From assembly GCF_001590925.1 (NCBI RefSeq), contig NZ_BCTU01000015.1, positions 1-64,000 on the forward strand: DNA of 64,000 bases, in the 5' to 3' direction. A program made the translations under genes and the position numbers. Source of the DNA: Serratia plymuthica NBRC 102599 (GTDB taxonomy: Bacteria; Pseudomonadota; Gammaproteobacteria; Enterobacterales; Enterobacteriaceae). The notes under the pieces were generated by a model, which saw only the letters and a program-made list of their open reading frames with translations, was not told the DNA's origin and did not search any database. How positions within the stretch are numbered: position 1 is the stretch's first letter; each line of letters begins with the position of its first letter. Positions 16,547 through 24,692 of the stretch are shown piece by piece.

Positions 16547-18235
16547 GTGAACATAAACGTCGCTAGTTTGTTAAACGGTAACTACATCCTGTTACTGTTT
16601 GTAGTACTCGCACTGGGGCTGTGCCTCGGTAAAGTTCGTCTGGGCTCCGTTCAACTCGGTAATTCCATTGGCGTTTTGGTGGTTTCGCTGCTGTTGGGCC
16701 AACAACATTTCGCCATTAACACCGAAGCGCTGAATCTCGGCTTTATGCTGTTTATTTTCTGCGTCGGCGTGGAAGCCGGGCCAAACTTTTTCTCAATTTT
16801 TTTCCGCGACGGAAAAAATTACCTGATGCTGGCGTTGGTGATGGTCGGCTCCGCGATGGTGATCGCTATCGGTCTTGGCAAGTTGTTCCATTGGGACATC
16901 GGGCTAACCGCCGGCATGCTGGCCGGATCGATGACCTCGACCCCGGTGCTGGTGGGTGCTGGCGATACGCTACGCAACACCATCGTCAACGGCCCGGCGC
17001 TGCTGGCGGCGCAGGACCATCTGAGCCTCGGCTATGCCCTGACCTACCTGATTGGCCTGGTGAGCCTGATCTTCGGCGCGCGCTACCTGCCCAAGCTGCA
17101 ACATCAGGATCTCTCCACCTCCGCCCAGCAGATTGCCCGCGAGCGCGGTCTGGACACCGACAGCCAGCGCAAGGTTTACCTGCCGGTCATCCGCGCCTAT
17201 CGCGTTGGCCAGGAGCTGGTGGCCTGGGCCGATGGCAAAAACCTGCGTGAGCTGGGCATTTATCGCCAGACCGGTTGCTATATAGAACGCATCCGCCGCA
17301 ACGGCATTCTGGCGAACCCGGACGGCGACGCGGTGCTGCAGGTGGGCGACGAGATTTCTCTGGTCGGCTACCCGGACGCCCACGCGCGGCTGGACCCCAG
17401 CTTCCGCAACGGTAAAGAAGTGTTCGACCGGGATTTGCTGGACATGCGCATCGTCACCGAAGAGATCGTGGTCAAGAACAGCAATGCGGTAAACAAGCGC
17501 CTGAGCCAGTTAAAGCTGACCGATCACGGCTGCTTCCTCAACCGGGTGATCCGCAGCCAGATTGAAATGCCCATTGACGACAGCATAGTACTCAACAAAG
17601 GCGACGTGCTGCAGGTCAGCGGCGACGCGCGCCGGGTGAAAAGCGTGGCGGAGAAGATCGGCTTTATCTCTATCCACAGCCAGGTGACCGACCTGTTGGC
17701 CTTCTGCTCCTTCTTCATCATCGGGTTGATGATTGGCCAGATCACCATCCAGTTCAGCAATTTCTCGTTCGGCATCGGCAACGCCGCCGGCCTGCTGATG
17801 TCCGGCATCATGCTGGGCTTCCTGCGCGCCAACCACCCGACCTTCGGCTACATTCCGCAGGGCGCGTTGAACATGGTGAAAGAGTTTGGCCTGATGGTGT
17901 TTATGGCCGGCGTCGGCCTGAGCGCCGGTGCGGGTATCGGCCACAGCCTCGGCGCCGTCGGTGGCCAGATGCTGGTCGCCGGGTTGATCGTCAGCCTGGT
18001 GCCGGTGGTGATCTGCTTCCTGTTTGGCGCCTATGTGCTGCGCATGAACCGCGCCTTGCTGTTCGGCGCGATTATGGGAGCGCGTACCTGTGCGCCGGCA
18101 ATGGAAATCATCAGCGACACTGCACGCAGTAACATCCCTGCGCTGGGCTACGCTGGAACCTACGCCATAGCTAACGTATTGTTAACCCTGGCAGGTTCGT
18201 TGATTGTGGTGTTATGGCCGGGGATACTCGGCTGA
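16547..18235 (+). CDS. ybjL: YbjL, AAE-family transporter with TrkA-C domains (GTG start)
   Basis: A 562-residue inner-membrane transporter of the aspartate:alanine exchanger (AAE) type. An N-terminal membrane half runs to about residue 180 (with [12 protein letters not shown] and [14 protein letters not shown]). Two TrkA-C/RCK-like cytoplasmic domains span about 200-370, and a second membrane half covers 380-562 (with [17 protein letters not shown]). The GTG at 16547 starts the conserved [12 protein letters not shown] segment and gives the E. coli length, so the ATG at 16433 is rejected. The substrate of YbjL is unknown. The sRNA gene rybB follows, as in E. coli. Confidence 0.94.
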   Translation: MNINVASLLNGNYILLLFVVLALGLCLGKVRLGSVQLGNSIGVLVVSLLLGQQHFAINTEALNLGFMLFIFCVGVEAGPNFFSIFFRDGKNYLMLALVMVGSAMVIAIGLGKLFHWDIGLTAGMLAGSMTSTPVLVGAGDTLRNTIVNGPALLAAQDHLSLGYALTYLIGLVSLIFGARYLPKLQHQDLSTSAQQIARERGLDTDSQRKVYLPVIRAYRVGQELVAWADGKNLRELGIYRQTGCYIERIRRNGILANPDGDAVLQVGDEISLVGYPDAHARLDPSFRNGKEVFDRDLLDMRIVTEEIVVKNSNAVNKRLSQLKLTDHGCFLNRVIRSQIEMPIDDSIVLNKGDVLQVSGDARRVKSVAEKIGFISIHSQVTDLLAFCSFFIIGLMIGQITIQFSNFSFGIGNAAGLLMSGIMLGFLRANHPTFGYIPQGALNMVKEFGLMVFMAGVGLSAGAGIGHSLGAVGGQMLVAGLIVSLVPVVICFLFGAYVLRMNRALLFGAIMGARTCAPAMEIISDTARSNIPALGYAGTYAIANVLLTLAGSLIVVLWPGILG

Positions 18236-18295
18236 CCGATAAGCAGCAAAGATGAATCAGTGGCAAATATATTTTGAAATTTTTATCGCCGGCGA

Positions 18296-18322
18296 GAACT
18301 TTCCTTTCCGGGGGTAGTCTGA
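18296..18322 (+). promoter_or_regulatory. Sigma-E promoter of rybB
   Basis: A -35 GAACTT (18296-18301) and a -10 TCTGA (18318-18322) are 16 bases apart. The RybB 5' end follows 7 bases later. This is the sigma-E consensus and the known control of rybB. Confidence 0.85.
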
Positions 18323-18328
18323 ATTAGT

Positions 18329-18408
18329 GCCACTGCTTTTCTTTGATGTCCCCATTTTGTGGAGCCCGTTAGTCCCGCCTTTTTAGGTTCAAGACTATCG
18401 GGTTTTTT
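18329..18408 (+). ncRNA. rybB: RybB small RNA
   Basis: The 80-base gene opens with GCCACTGCTTTTCTTTGATG, which is the conserved 5' seed region of enterobacterial RybB, and continues CCCCATTTTGTGGAGCCC. The 3' stem-loop (arms at about 18365-18374 and 18393-18402, one internal T-T mismatch) is followed by six T. RybB is an Hfq-dependent RNA induced by sigma-E. It represses outer-membrane porin messages through its 5' end. Position downstream of ybjL is conserved with E. coli. Confidence 0.95.
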
Positions 18409-18852
18409 GTTGCCTAAAATCCTCCGCCCTTGCAAAACGGGCCCCTCAGACGGCCCTGTTTCGCTGATGGCGACAAAGTGGCGACAGCCATTTGGCAGGC
18501 ACAAAAAACCTGCTTTCGCAGGCTTCTTGTTAAACCCAAAGTGACCCCTGATTGCTCCTTGTTGGATGCGGTGGAGCAATATCAATTTTACCCGGTGATA
18601 CTGTAAGTACCCCGTTTAACAGGATGCACCAAGCTATGTGGGAACTTCCTCAAGTGTTCAAAGCATACCGCTGCAGTTGATGGGAGTTATCCTTAATAAT
18701 ATCGGCTAGTTTCAGGGATATGAAGAAGGCCCCCTGCAATGTTGTCCATAATGAGCGAACGCTATTGCAGGGGTGAATTGAAAGTGGTGAACGAGTGATT
18801 CAGAGAATAAGCGTTTCTCTTCACGTGTTGTGAGTGACGGCCTCTAATAAGA
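18409..18852. other. Non-coding stretch between rybB and the accessory operon
   Basis: No convincing gene is visible. It holds a hairpin around 18510-18524 (CCTGC/GCAGG inside an A/T-flanked stretch) and a 10-bp inverted repeat CCCCTGCAAT/ATTGCAGGGG (18731-18740, 18764-18773) with a 23-base centre. It marks the junction from core to accessory sequence. I see no integrase, tRNA or clear attachment site. Confidence 0.5.
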
Positions 18853-18876
18853 AAAAACCGCCAGTGATTGGCGGCT
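18853..18876 (-). terminator. Terminator of the 19698-18882 operon
   Basis: Read on the minus strand, the arms GCCGCCA and TGGCGGT enclose a 5-base loop and are followed by a run of T. It lies 6 bases beyond the stop of the small membrane protein gene. Confidence 0.85.
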
Positions 18877-18881
18877 TAAGT

Positions 18882-19091
18882 TTATCCTTCACCCCTGGCA
18901 AGACTACACACAGCAATGGTAGTGAATACCAGTAACAGAAATATGGCGGCACTTAAAAGTCGCTGCCACCATTCATCAAACCAGAATAGTGACCCAAAAG
19001 CTGCAACAGAAAATACCCCGCTGAAAATTGCCTCCGCAATGTGCGATAAACCTTTTCCGAGCTTACCGCCCCAAGACTTTAGATAGCTCAT
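18882..19091 (-). CDS. Small two-helix membrane protein (possible immunity protein)
   Basis: A 69-residue protein not recognised by sequence. A short basic N terminus (residues 1-17) is followed by two hydrophobic segments at about 21-38 and 44-63, with an acidic-aromatic turn FDEWWQR between them. Its start lies inside the upstream gene (29-base overlap, different frame), so translation is probably coupled. A terminator follows immediately. A tiny membrane protein overlapping an unknown larger gene is the usual shape of an immunity protein for a membrane-acting toxin, but this is inference only. Confidence 0.7.
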   Translation of the reverse strand: MSYLKSWGGKLGKGLSHIAEAIFSGVFSVAAFGSLFWFDEWWQRLLSAAIFLLLVFTTIAVCSLARGEG

Positions 19092-19698
19092 TATTTACGC
19101 CTTCGCAAAACATTTTCGATTTACTGGAGTAGGCAATAAAGGGCTCAAGATACTCTTCTGCCAAAAAAAAGATCATATCCAAATTTCTTGGGGCTAGCTT
19201 GTGGTAAGTCGCAGGGTAATTCTCGCGTAATCGGCGCGAAGAAACGGCGGCCTGCTCGATAACCCCTTGTAAGAGAATGATGTTTAGCCCTGCAACAGTT
19301 ATACCTTTAAATACCCATCTGAAAAGAGTGCTGCCAATAGCCTTTTTCAAAATGTGATGTGTAATCTGCTGAACCAGAAAGAACTGTGTGCCCATGCGAC
19401 CCACGATGTAACCTTCAGCAAGATTTATTTTCCGGCCTAACGCACTTTGTGTTTGTACATCCATCCGTTGATAACAATCGCGGATGACAATGGTGATTAG
19501 CTCGCGTAGAGAGGCTTCAATACCATAACCAAAGCGTATTACCTTAATGAATCTTTCCGTTTCGATTTTATTGCGGTGTTTAAACTCGCCGCTCCCCACC
19601 CCAGCACCTTGCCATGTTCGACGGACGCTGTAGGCTATACCTTTTGGCAACGACTCAATGCCTGCAAGAATTCCCTGTGCTACTGATTTAGCATCCAT
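19063..19698 (-). CDS. Unknown 211-residue protein (possible membrane-acting effector)
   Basis: I do not recognise this family. There is no signal peptide. Residues 5-27 could form an amphipathic helix, residues 31-38 are glycine-rich (GAGVGSGEF), and the one long hydrophobic stretch spans about 126-152. The remainder is mixed helix with many Arg and Lys. The gene overlaps the 69-residue membrane protein gene and shares its terminator. Its base composition is AT-richer than the flanking core genes. The layout recalls small pore-forming type VI effectors with membrane immunity partners, as described for Ssp6/Sip6 of Serratia marcescens. I cannot confirm homology. Confidence 0.75.
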   Translation of the reverse strand: MDAKSVAQGILAGIESLPKGIAYSVRRTWQGAGVGSGEFKHRNKIETERFIKVIRFGYGIEASLRELITIVIRDCYQRMDVQTQSALGRKINLAEGYIVGRMGTQFFLVQQITHHILKKAIGSTLFRWVFKGITVAGLNIILLQGVIEQAAVSSRRLRENYPATYHKLAPRNLDMIFFLAEEYLEPFIAYSSKSKMFCEGVNNELSKVLGR

Positions 19699-19749
19699 AA
19701 CAATCCCTTATAACTTCTGAGACCGTACCTTACACCAGTTCTGGTTGAA

Positions 19750-19798
19750 AATTCAACACTCCTCCCTTCATAAAAACCGGGTAAATGCGTGTTGAATT
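19750..19798. repeat. Inverted repeat in the divergent promoter region
   Basis: Perfect 10-bp arms AATTCAACAC (19750-19759) and GTGTTGAATT (19789-19798) have a 29-base centre. The repeat lies between the unknown 211-residue gene (minus) and the GNAT gene (plus). A second overlapping TTGAA/TTCAA dyad is centred near 19749. It could be an operator or a remnant of insertion. Confidence 0.6.
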
Positions 19799-19861
19799 CT
19801 GATTAAATACTGATAGGGTGTTAACGACTTATAAAAATCACACTCTATTTAAGGAACCCAG

Positions 19862-20326
19862 ATGGTAATACTACAAGATATGACCGAGACGGAATTTAAC
19901 GCATATCGTCTGATTTTCATTAATGAATACGCTTCGGATTTGGCAGACTCACGAAAGTACTCAATCGAAGAAGCACAAGAAAAAGCTACCAAGGTGATAG
20001 ATGCCGTTTCCCTGCCAAGTGCAGACAAACCAGAAAATAGATTCTTCTCTATTCTGCGCTCTGATACAGAGACACAGGTGATCGGGTATTTATGGATAGA
20101 AATTACAAAGAAATCCGCTTGGATTTTGGACTTCTGGTTAATGCCGGATTGGCGGATGCGTGGTTTTGGCCGCGCAGCACTGGCGGAAATGGAGGTTACA
20201 TTGGCACATATGGGGGTTAAAGAAGTCGGGTTACGGGTAGCACCCAATAATCCAGCAGCCAAAGCTTTATATGAAAAAGTCGGGTTCCGCATAACCGGAT
20301 TTAATATGCACAGGGCATTATCATAA
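19862..20326 (+). CDS. GNAT family N-acetyltransferase
   Basis: A 154-residue acetyltransferase. The acetyl-CoA loop is MRGFGRAALAEME (about residues 100-112). Before it is the strand WILDFWLMPDWR, and after it LRVAPNNPAAKALYEKVGF, the standard C-terminal GNAT segment. AAGGA lies 5-6 bases before the ATG. The substrate is unknown. It is divergent from the 211-residue gene across 163 bases. AT-rich codon use suggests it belongs to the same accessory islet. Confidence 0.9.
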   Translation: MVILQDMTETEFNAYRLIFINEYASDLADSRKYSIEEAQEKATKVIDAVSLPSADKPENRFFSILRSDTETQVIGYLWIEITKKSAWILDFWLMPDWRMRGFGRAALAEMEVTLAHMGVKEVGLRVAPNNPAAKALYEKVGFRITGFNMHRALS

Positions 20327-20492
20327 TGCCCCATTTAAAAAAAAGCCAAAACCCACTGAGTTAAAAAAACCTCAACTCATAGAAACACGTTTATCTTAAC
20401 CAACAAAAACGCAGCCTGACATGTTTCATCGTTTCCCTCTCATAAAGGATTTATTATTCCCGAGCTATTCACCCAGTTCCATATAGCCTAAA

Positions 20493-21461
20493 TCACAGCT
20501 CTTGCGAGTAAGCGACCCATTTGGCCATGTCGCGATGCGAGATATTCCCGCCGCACACCACTATCCCGATGACGGCATCAGAGGGCAATTTAGGTGCAGT
20601 GGCAATGACTGCAGGTATAAGCGCCCCGGAGGCGAGTTCAACCCATAATTTTGCCTGTTCGCCAAAGGCAAGCATGCCGTCAATCGCCTCCTTATCCGAG
20701 ACAACAACTATATCCTCGGCATAGGCTTGAGCATGGGCCAGCATCATTTCATCAATAAGCGGCACCCCGAGGGTAGAGATGATCGAGGTGACATCAATGT
20801 TTACCGGCTTTCCGGCACGCAACGCCTGATGCATTGAACTGGCGCCTGCGGTCTCAACGCCCCAGATTCGGATATCCGGCTTAATGGCCTTTAGCGCCGT
20901 AGCCGCACCTGCCAACATTCCACCGCCACCCACGGCAATGAAAACGTCGGTTAACTCCGGGCAATCGGCAATAAACTCAAGCGCCAGGGTTCCATGCCCT
21001 TCAGCTATCAGCGAATCGTTGCAGTCGTCGATGACGACATATCCCTCTTCAGCCATAACTTTGGCGCGCTCAAATGCCGCGTGGACATCGGATTCGATGA
21101 TGACGGAACTGCCCAGGTCACGGACCCGGTCGACAGAGGTCGCCGGCGCGTTGGGGGGCATGATAATAGTGACGTTGGCGCCAAAGATCTTCGCAGCCTC
21201 GGCAATGGCGATACCAAAATTACCGCCACTCACCGCGACAAATCGGGTCTCGTTGAAATCGCCTTTCAGGCTCAGAAACTTGTTAAGTACCCCACGCGCT
21301 TTAAAGGAACCGCCAAGCTGAGTATTTTCTAGCTTCAGGAAAACCGGTCTCTGAATCTTTTCGGCCAATCTCGAGCCGGCAATGGTTGGCGTACGTATGA
21401 CCTTCCCTGCTAACCGCTCCGCCGCCGCGACGACCGCGTTAAATTCAATTAATGTTGTCAT
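20493..21461 (-). CDS. PLP-dependent threonine/serine dehydratase family protein
   Basis: A 322-residue fold-type II PLP enzyme. GGSFKARG carries the Schiff-base lysine (Lys54), SGGNFG is the substrate/phosphate-binding loop and VGGGGM (near residue 170) the PLP phosphate loop. It lacks an ACT regulatory domain, so it is not biosynthetic IlvA. It resembles catabolic TdcB or EutB-like hydroxy-amino-acid dehydratases. The ATG at 21461 is preferred over a GTG at 21494. It is a lone gene at the edge of the accessory islet. The substrate cannot be fixed from sequence. Confidence 0.85.
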   Translation of the reverse strand: MTTLIEFNAVVAAAERLAGKVIRTPTIAGSRLAEKIQRPVFLKLENTQLGGSFKARGVLNKFLSLKGDFNETRFVAVSGGNFGIAIAEAAKIFGANVTIIMPPNAPATSVDRVRDLGSSVIIESDVHAAFERAKVMAEEGYVVIDDCNDSLIAEGHGTLALEFIADCPELTDVFIAVGGGGMLAGAATALKAIKPDIRIWGVETAGASSMHQALRAGKPVNIDVTSIISTLGVPLIDEMMLAHAQAYAEDIVVVSDKEAIDGMLAFGEQAKLWVELASGALIPAVIATAPKLPSDAVIGIVVCGGNISHRDMAKWVAYSQEL

Positions 21462-21574
21462 TTTTGCCCAGTCAGGTAGAGGTTGTTGAATCACGTGTTT
21501 GGCAAACTATCCCGACTGAGAATAGAGTTCTGCGGGCAGGGTTGCAACAGGCGTCCATATTCGGTCTTAGCCAC

Positions 21575-21594
21575 AAAAAACCCGCCTGCGGGCG
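21575..21594 (-). terminator. Terminator of ecotin gene
   Basis: Read on the minus strand, CGCCCGCAGGCGGG is followed by TTTTTTGTGG. It lies about 70 bases after the eco stop. Confidence 0.85.
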
Positions 21595-21660
21595 ATTGCC
21601 AACTGCGCAATCCGCTCTCCAGACGGGTTCGTTTTCCTGTAATGGCCTAGCCGTGCCGCA

Positions 21661-22173
21661 TTACTTTTGTTCGGCGCTGCTCAGGGTGTCTTCGGCTTTC
21701 CACACGCGGTATTTCACTTCCACGTCTTTCGGCACGTAAACCACGAGCGGCAGGCGGCTGTTGTAGCGCTGCATGGCGGCATCGCCCAGGTTGGCGGCGA
21801 TAAACTTCTGCTGCTTGGCGCCGTCAGGGCAGGCCATCATGGTAGAGGCTGGTGCAGACAGTTTATCCAGCACCAGGTAGTCGTAGCCCCAGCCGGAAAG
21901 GGTTTTGCTCTCCAGCGTGCCGCCCATCATGTGGCGGTTACAGTCCACTTCCAGCGTTTTCCCGATCAGCAGCTCAACCTTGAAGTTTTCTTCCTGCTCC
22001 TGCTTCGGCAGGTAAATCACCTGGCGGCTCATGCCTTTTTCCGCTTTCGGATACGGCGCGATCTTTTCCAGCGGCTGTTTGCTGATATCGGCGTCAGCGG
22101 CCGGGGTGGCAGCAATAGCGCTGGCGGAAACGGCCATCAGCAGGCCGGAAAATACAACGGATGCCTTGTTCAT
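21661..22173 (-). CDS. eco: Ecotin, periplasmic serine protease inhibitor
   Basis: A 170-residue secreted inhibitor. The signal peptide runs to about residue 21 (SASAIAA), followed by [16 protein letters not shown], typical of ecotin. The reactive loop is STMMAC with a methionine at P1, and its cysteine pairs with the one in EVDCNRH. The dimer blocks trypsin, chymotrypsin and elastase-type proteases in the periplasm, protecting against host proteases. It is monocistronic with its own terminator. Confidence 0.96.
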   Translation of the reverse strand: MNKASVVFSGLLMAVSASAIAATPAADADISKQPLEKIAPYPKAEKGMSRQVIYLPKQEQEENFKVELLIGKTLEVDCNRHMMGGTLESKTLSGWGYDYLVLDKLSAPASTMMACPDGAKQQKFIAANLGDAAMQRYNSRLPLVVYVPKDVEVKYRVWKAEDTLSSAEQK

Positions 22174-22313
22174 GTTTTATCCCTACAATTTATAAGATGC
22201 TCCGGCCATAAACTAATACACTGCCGCCAGCCTGGCTATAGGTTTAATCTTCTTTACAATAGCCAGTGTCCAGTTACAAAAACCTATCTCCAGCCATTGG
22301 TCGGGATAAAACC

Positions 22314-23162
22314 TCAGTGGATTGCGGTTTTGGCGATATAGGCCTTCACCACCTGATAAACATAGTCCTGGCATGCCAGCCCGGTTTGCGGGTCGTATTT
22401 ACCCTGATTGGTAATATTGTTGGACAGCACCCGGATGCCGATAAACGGAATAGCAAAAGAAGCGGCGATCTGCGCCGCAGAAGCCGTTTCCATCTCTTCA
22501 ACCGAGGTGTGATAACTTGCCCGGAAATGGCTAATACGGTCCAGTTCGCTGTTCCACACGTCGGCGGAGCCAATCACGCCCTCAACCACCTTGCCCCGGG
22601 TGTAGCTTGCTTTAACGCCCTCCGCTATCGCCAGCAGTTTGGCGTCTGCCGGGAACTGGCGAATGCTGTGGACATTTTTATCCTCACCCGCACTGCCCTT
22701 CGAAGCCAATAGGTCCATGGGTTGCCATTGCCGTGAGTCGCTGCCTTCCCCTGCCGCCTTCTTCGGTGTTTTAAAGGCGCCCAGGCTCACCGAATACCTG
22801 CCCAGCACGATATCGTAGACCTTGAGCGCCGGATCGTGCCCGCCTGCGGTTCCCTGGTTGATAATCGCTACCGGCTGGAAGCGGGTGGCGGCAATCGCCG
22901 TGGCCGCCGCTGCATTGGACATGCCTTTCAGGGTTTCAGATACCACCACCGGATAGCCGTCCACGGTGCCATGCCAGAAACGCCAGCCGCCAATCTGTTC
23001 CTCACGCGGGTTATCCAGGCGTTGGGCGAAGCGTTCCGCCTCCACCGGCATTGCGCCTTGCACCACAATCGGCCCGGTTGCATGGCCTTGCTGCGCCAGT
23101 GCTAACGGGGAAAATGCCACGCCACAGGCGGCCAACAGCATAAAGCTCAGTTTTTTCGTCAT
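22314..23162 (-). CDS. Secreted phosphorylase/nucleosidase-family protein (MTAN-like)
   Basis: A 282-residue protein. It has a signal peptide (KKLSFMLLAACGVAFSPLALA) followed by a purine-nucleoside-phosphorylase/MTA-nucleosidase fold: IVVQGAMPVEAERF, NQGTAGGHDPALKVYDIVLG, and the EEMETASAAQIAASF segment that in MTA/SAH nucleosidases binds the ribose. Family members cleave N-glycosidic bonds of nucleosides. Export to the periplasm is unusual for the cytoplasmic Pfs enzyme and suggests nucleoside salvage or uptake. The ATG at 23162 is preferred over a GTG two codons upstream. Extended spacing of motifs leaves the substrate open. Confidence 0.82.
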   Translation of the reverse strand: MTKKLSFMLLAACGVAFSPLALAQQGHATGPIVVQGAMPVEAERFAQRLDNPREEQIGGWRFWHGTVDGYPVVVSETLKGMSNAAAATAIAATRFQPVAIINQGTAGGHDPALKVYDIVLGRYSVSLGAFKTPKKAAGEGSDSRQWQPMDLLASKGSAGEDKNVHSIRQFPADAKLLAIAEGVKASYTRGKVVEGVIGSADVWNSELDRISHFRASYHTSVEEMETASAAQIAASFAIPFIGIRVLSNNITNQGKYDPQTGLACQDYVYQVVKAYIAKTAIH

Positions 23163-23314
23163 CACCACAGCGTCCCGATAAAAAGCAAAGGTTTACCTTA
23201 GCCGAAAGGCGAAATCCCGCCTATCGCTTTCTCGCGGGTCTGCCGAAGGGTTAAGGTTTTCTTAAGACAGAATTATTACAGTGGCATAATTCCTCACTGC
23301 CACCGAGCCTGCGC

Positions 23315-24049
23315 GTGAACCCAAAACCTTCATTAAATCAATCCTCAACGACACCACAAATTCAGACTAACGCCCTTTACTCCCTACCGGCATCCTTTTA
23401 CCTTTGGCAGGTTTTTGGGTTGATAGTCAGCGGGTTGTTGTTCCTTTGGCTGTCGCGCAACGAACAGCTGGATTGGGCAATCAGCAATTACTGGTTCGAC
23501 GCCGCCAGCGGCCATTTCCCCTGGCAAAACGATCGCTGGCTGGATCTGATCAACCATCGCTTGCTGAAAATCAGCGTGATTAGCGGTGCGGTGCTGGCGC
23601 TGTTTTATGGCATTTACCGCCGTAACCCGCGCATGATCGTCGCCATGCTGCTGATCGGCATCGGGCCGTTGGTGGTCGGGATCCTCAAAGCCACCAGCGC
23701 GCATTCGTGCCCGTGGGATCTGATCGAATACGGCGGTAAAGCGATGTCCTACCCGCTGTTCGGCGCGGTGCCGGCCGAACCCGGGCCGGGCCGTTGCTTC
23801 CCCGGCGGCCATGCTTCCAGCGGTTTTTCGGTGATGGCGCTGTTTTTCCTGTTTTATCCGCAACGCCCGCGCCTGGCTTACTGGTGCTGGTTCGGCGGCA
23901 TTATGCTCGGCATGCTGATGGGGTTTGGTCAGGTCATGCGCGGCGCACATTTTCTTACCCATAACCTGTGGGCAGGTTGGTGGGTTTGGCTCAGCCAACT
24001 GGCTGTTTATTGGATGGTGAGCGGGTATTTCCGCCGCAAGACAAGGTAA
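23315..24049 (+). CDS. PAP2 family membrane phosphatase (GTG start)
   Basis: A 244-residue inner-membrane protein with about five to six hydrophobic helices. The PAP2 motifs are KATSAHSCPWD (motif 1 region), FPGGHASSG (motif 2 with the catalytic His) and RGAHFLTHNLWAGW (motif 3). Such enzymes remove phosphate from lipid phosphates or pyrophosphates, such as undecaprenyl-PP, PGP or lipid A. The likely start is GTG at 23315. It lies 5 bases upstream of ybjG, another PAP2 enzyme, so the two form an operon. The substrate is undetermined. Confidence 0.87.
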   Translation: MNPKPSLNQSSTTPQIQTNALYSLPASFYLWQVFGLIVSGLLFLWLSRNEQLDWAISNYWFDAASGHFPWQNDRWLDLINHRLLKISVISGAVLALFYGIYRRNPRMIVAMLLIGIGPLVVGILKATSAHSCPWDLIEYGGKAMSYPLFGAVPAEPGPGRCFPGGHASSGFSVMALFFLFYPQRPRLAYWCWFGGIMLGMLMGFGQVMRGAHFLTHNLWAGWWVWLSQLAVYWMVSGYFRRKTR

Positions 24050-24054
24050 ATATT

Positions 24055-24660
24055 ATGGAGCAGTTGAATTATCTTCTTTTCGCCTGGATCAACGCGACCC
24101 CGGCGTCCCCCGAGTGGTTAATCGATGTCGCGACCTTCCTGGCGCGCGATCTGATCGCCATCGTGCCTGTGCTGATCGTCGGGCTATGGCTGTGGGGGCC
24201 GCAGAGCCAACTGATATCGCAACGTGAAGTGGTGACCAAGACGACGATTGCTCTGCTATTCGCCATGCTTTCTGCCGCCACCATCGGCATGTTGTTGCCG
24301 CACGAGCGGCCGTTTGTCGCCGGCATCGGCTTCACCTTCCTGGCCCATGCGCCGGACAGCTCATTCCCCAGCGATCACGGCACCGCCATCTTTACCTTTG
24401 CCCTGTCCTTCCTGTTCTGGCATCGGGTTTGGTCCGGCATTTTATTGCTGATCGTCGCGGCCGGCATCGCCTGGTCACGCGTGTACCTTGGCGTGCACTG
24501 GCCGCTGGATATGGTCGGCGGTTTCCTGCTCGGCCTGGTCGGCTGCTTGTTCGCGCAACTGGTGTGGAACCTGTTTGGCGATGCTATCGCCGCTAAACTG
24601 ACGCGCCTGTACCATTTCCTGTTCGCCTTCGCGATCCGCAGGGGCTGGGTAAAAGAATAA
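24055..24660 (+). CDS. ybjG: YbjG, undecaprenyl-diphosphatase (PAP2 type)
   Basis: A 201-residue PAP2 phosphatase with about five transmembrane helices and motifs PHERPFVAG, SFPSDHGTAIF (catalytic His) and SRVYLGVHWPLDMVGG. It dephosphorylates undecaprenyl diphosphate at the periplasmic face, recycling the lipid carrier for peptidoglycan and O-antigen synthesis. The ATG at 24055 begins the homologous segment EQLNYLLFAWINATP. A longer frame from 23968 overlaps the upstream gene and is discarded. Confidence 0.92.
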   Translation: MEQLNYLLFAWINATPASPEWLIDVATFLARDLIAIVPVLIVGLWLWGPQSQLISQREVVTKTTIALLFAMLSAATIGMLLPHERPFVAGIGFTFLAHAPDSSFPSDHGTAIFTFALSFLFWHRVWSGILLLIVAAGIAWSRVYLGVHWPLDMVGGFLLGLVGCLFAQLVWNLFGDAIAAKLTRLYHFLFAFAIRRGWVKE

Positions 24661-24692
24661 TCGCGCATAACGGCAGGGCACCGTCCCTGCCA

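Noticed and set aside
20346-20383. TGAGTT/AACTCA repeat after the GNAT gene as a terminator
   Set aside because: The short AT-rich stem has its A-run in the loop and no T-tract. It is too weak to call.
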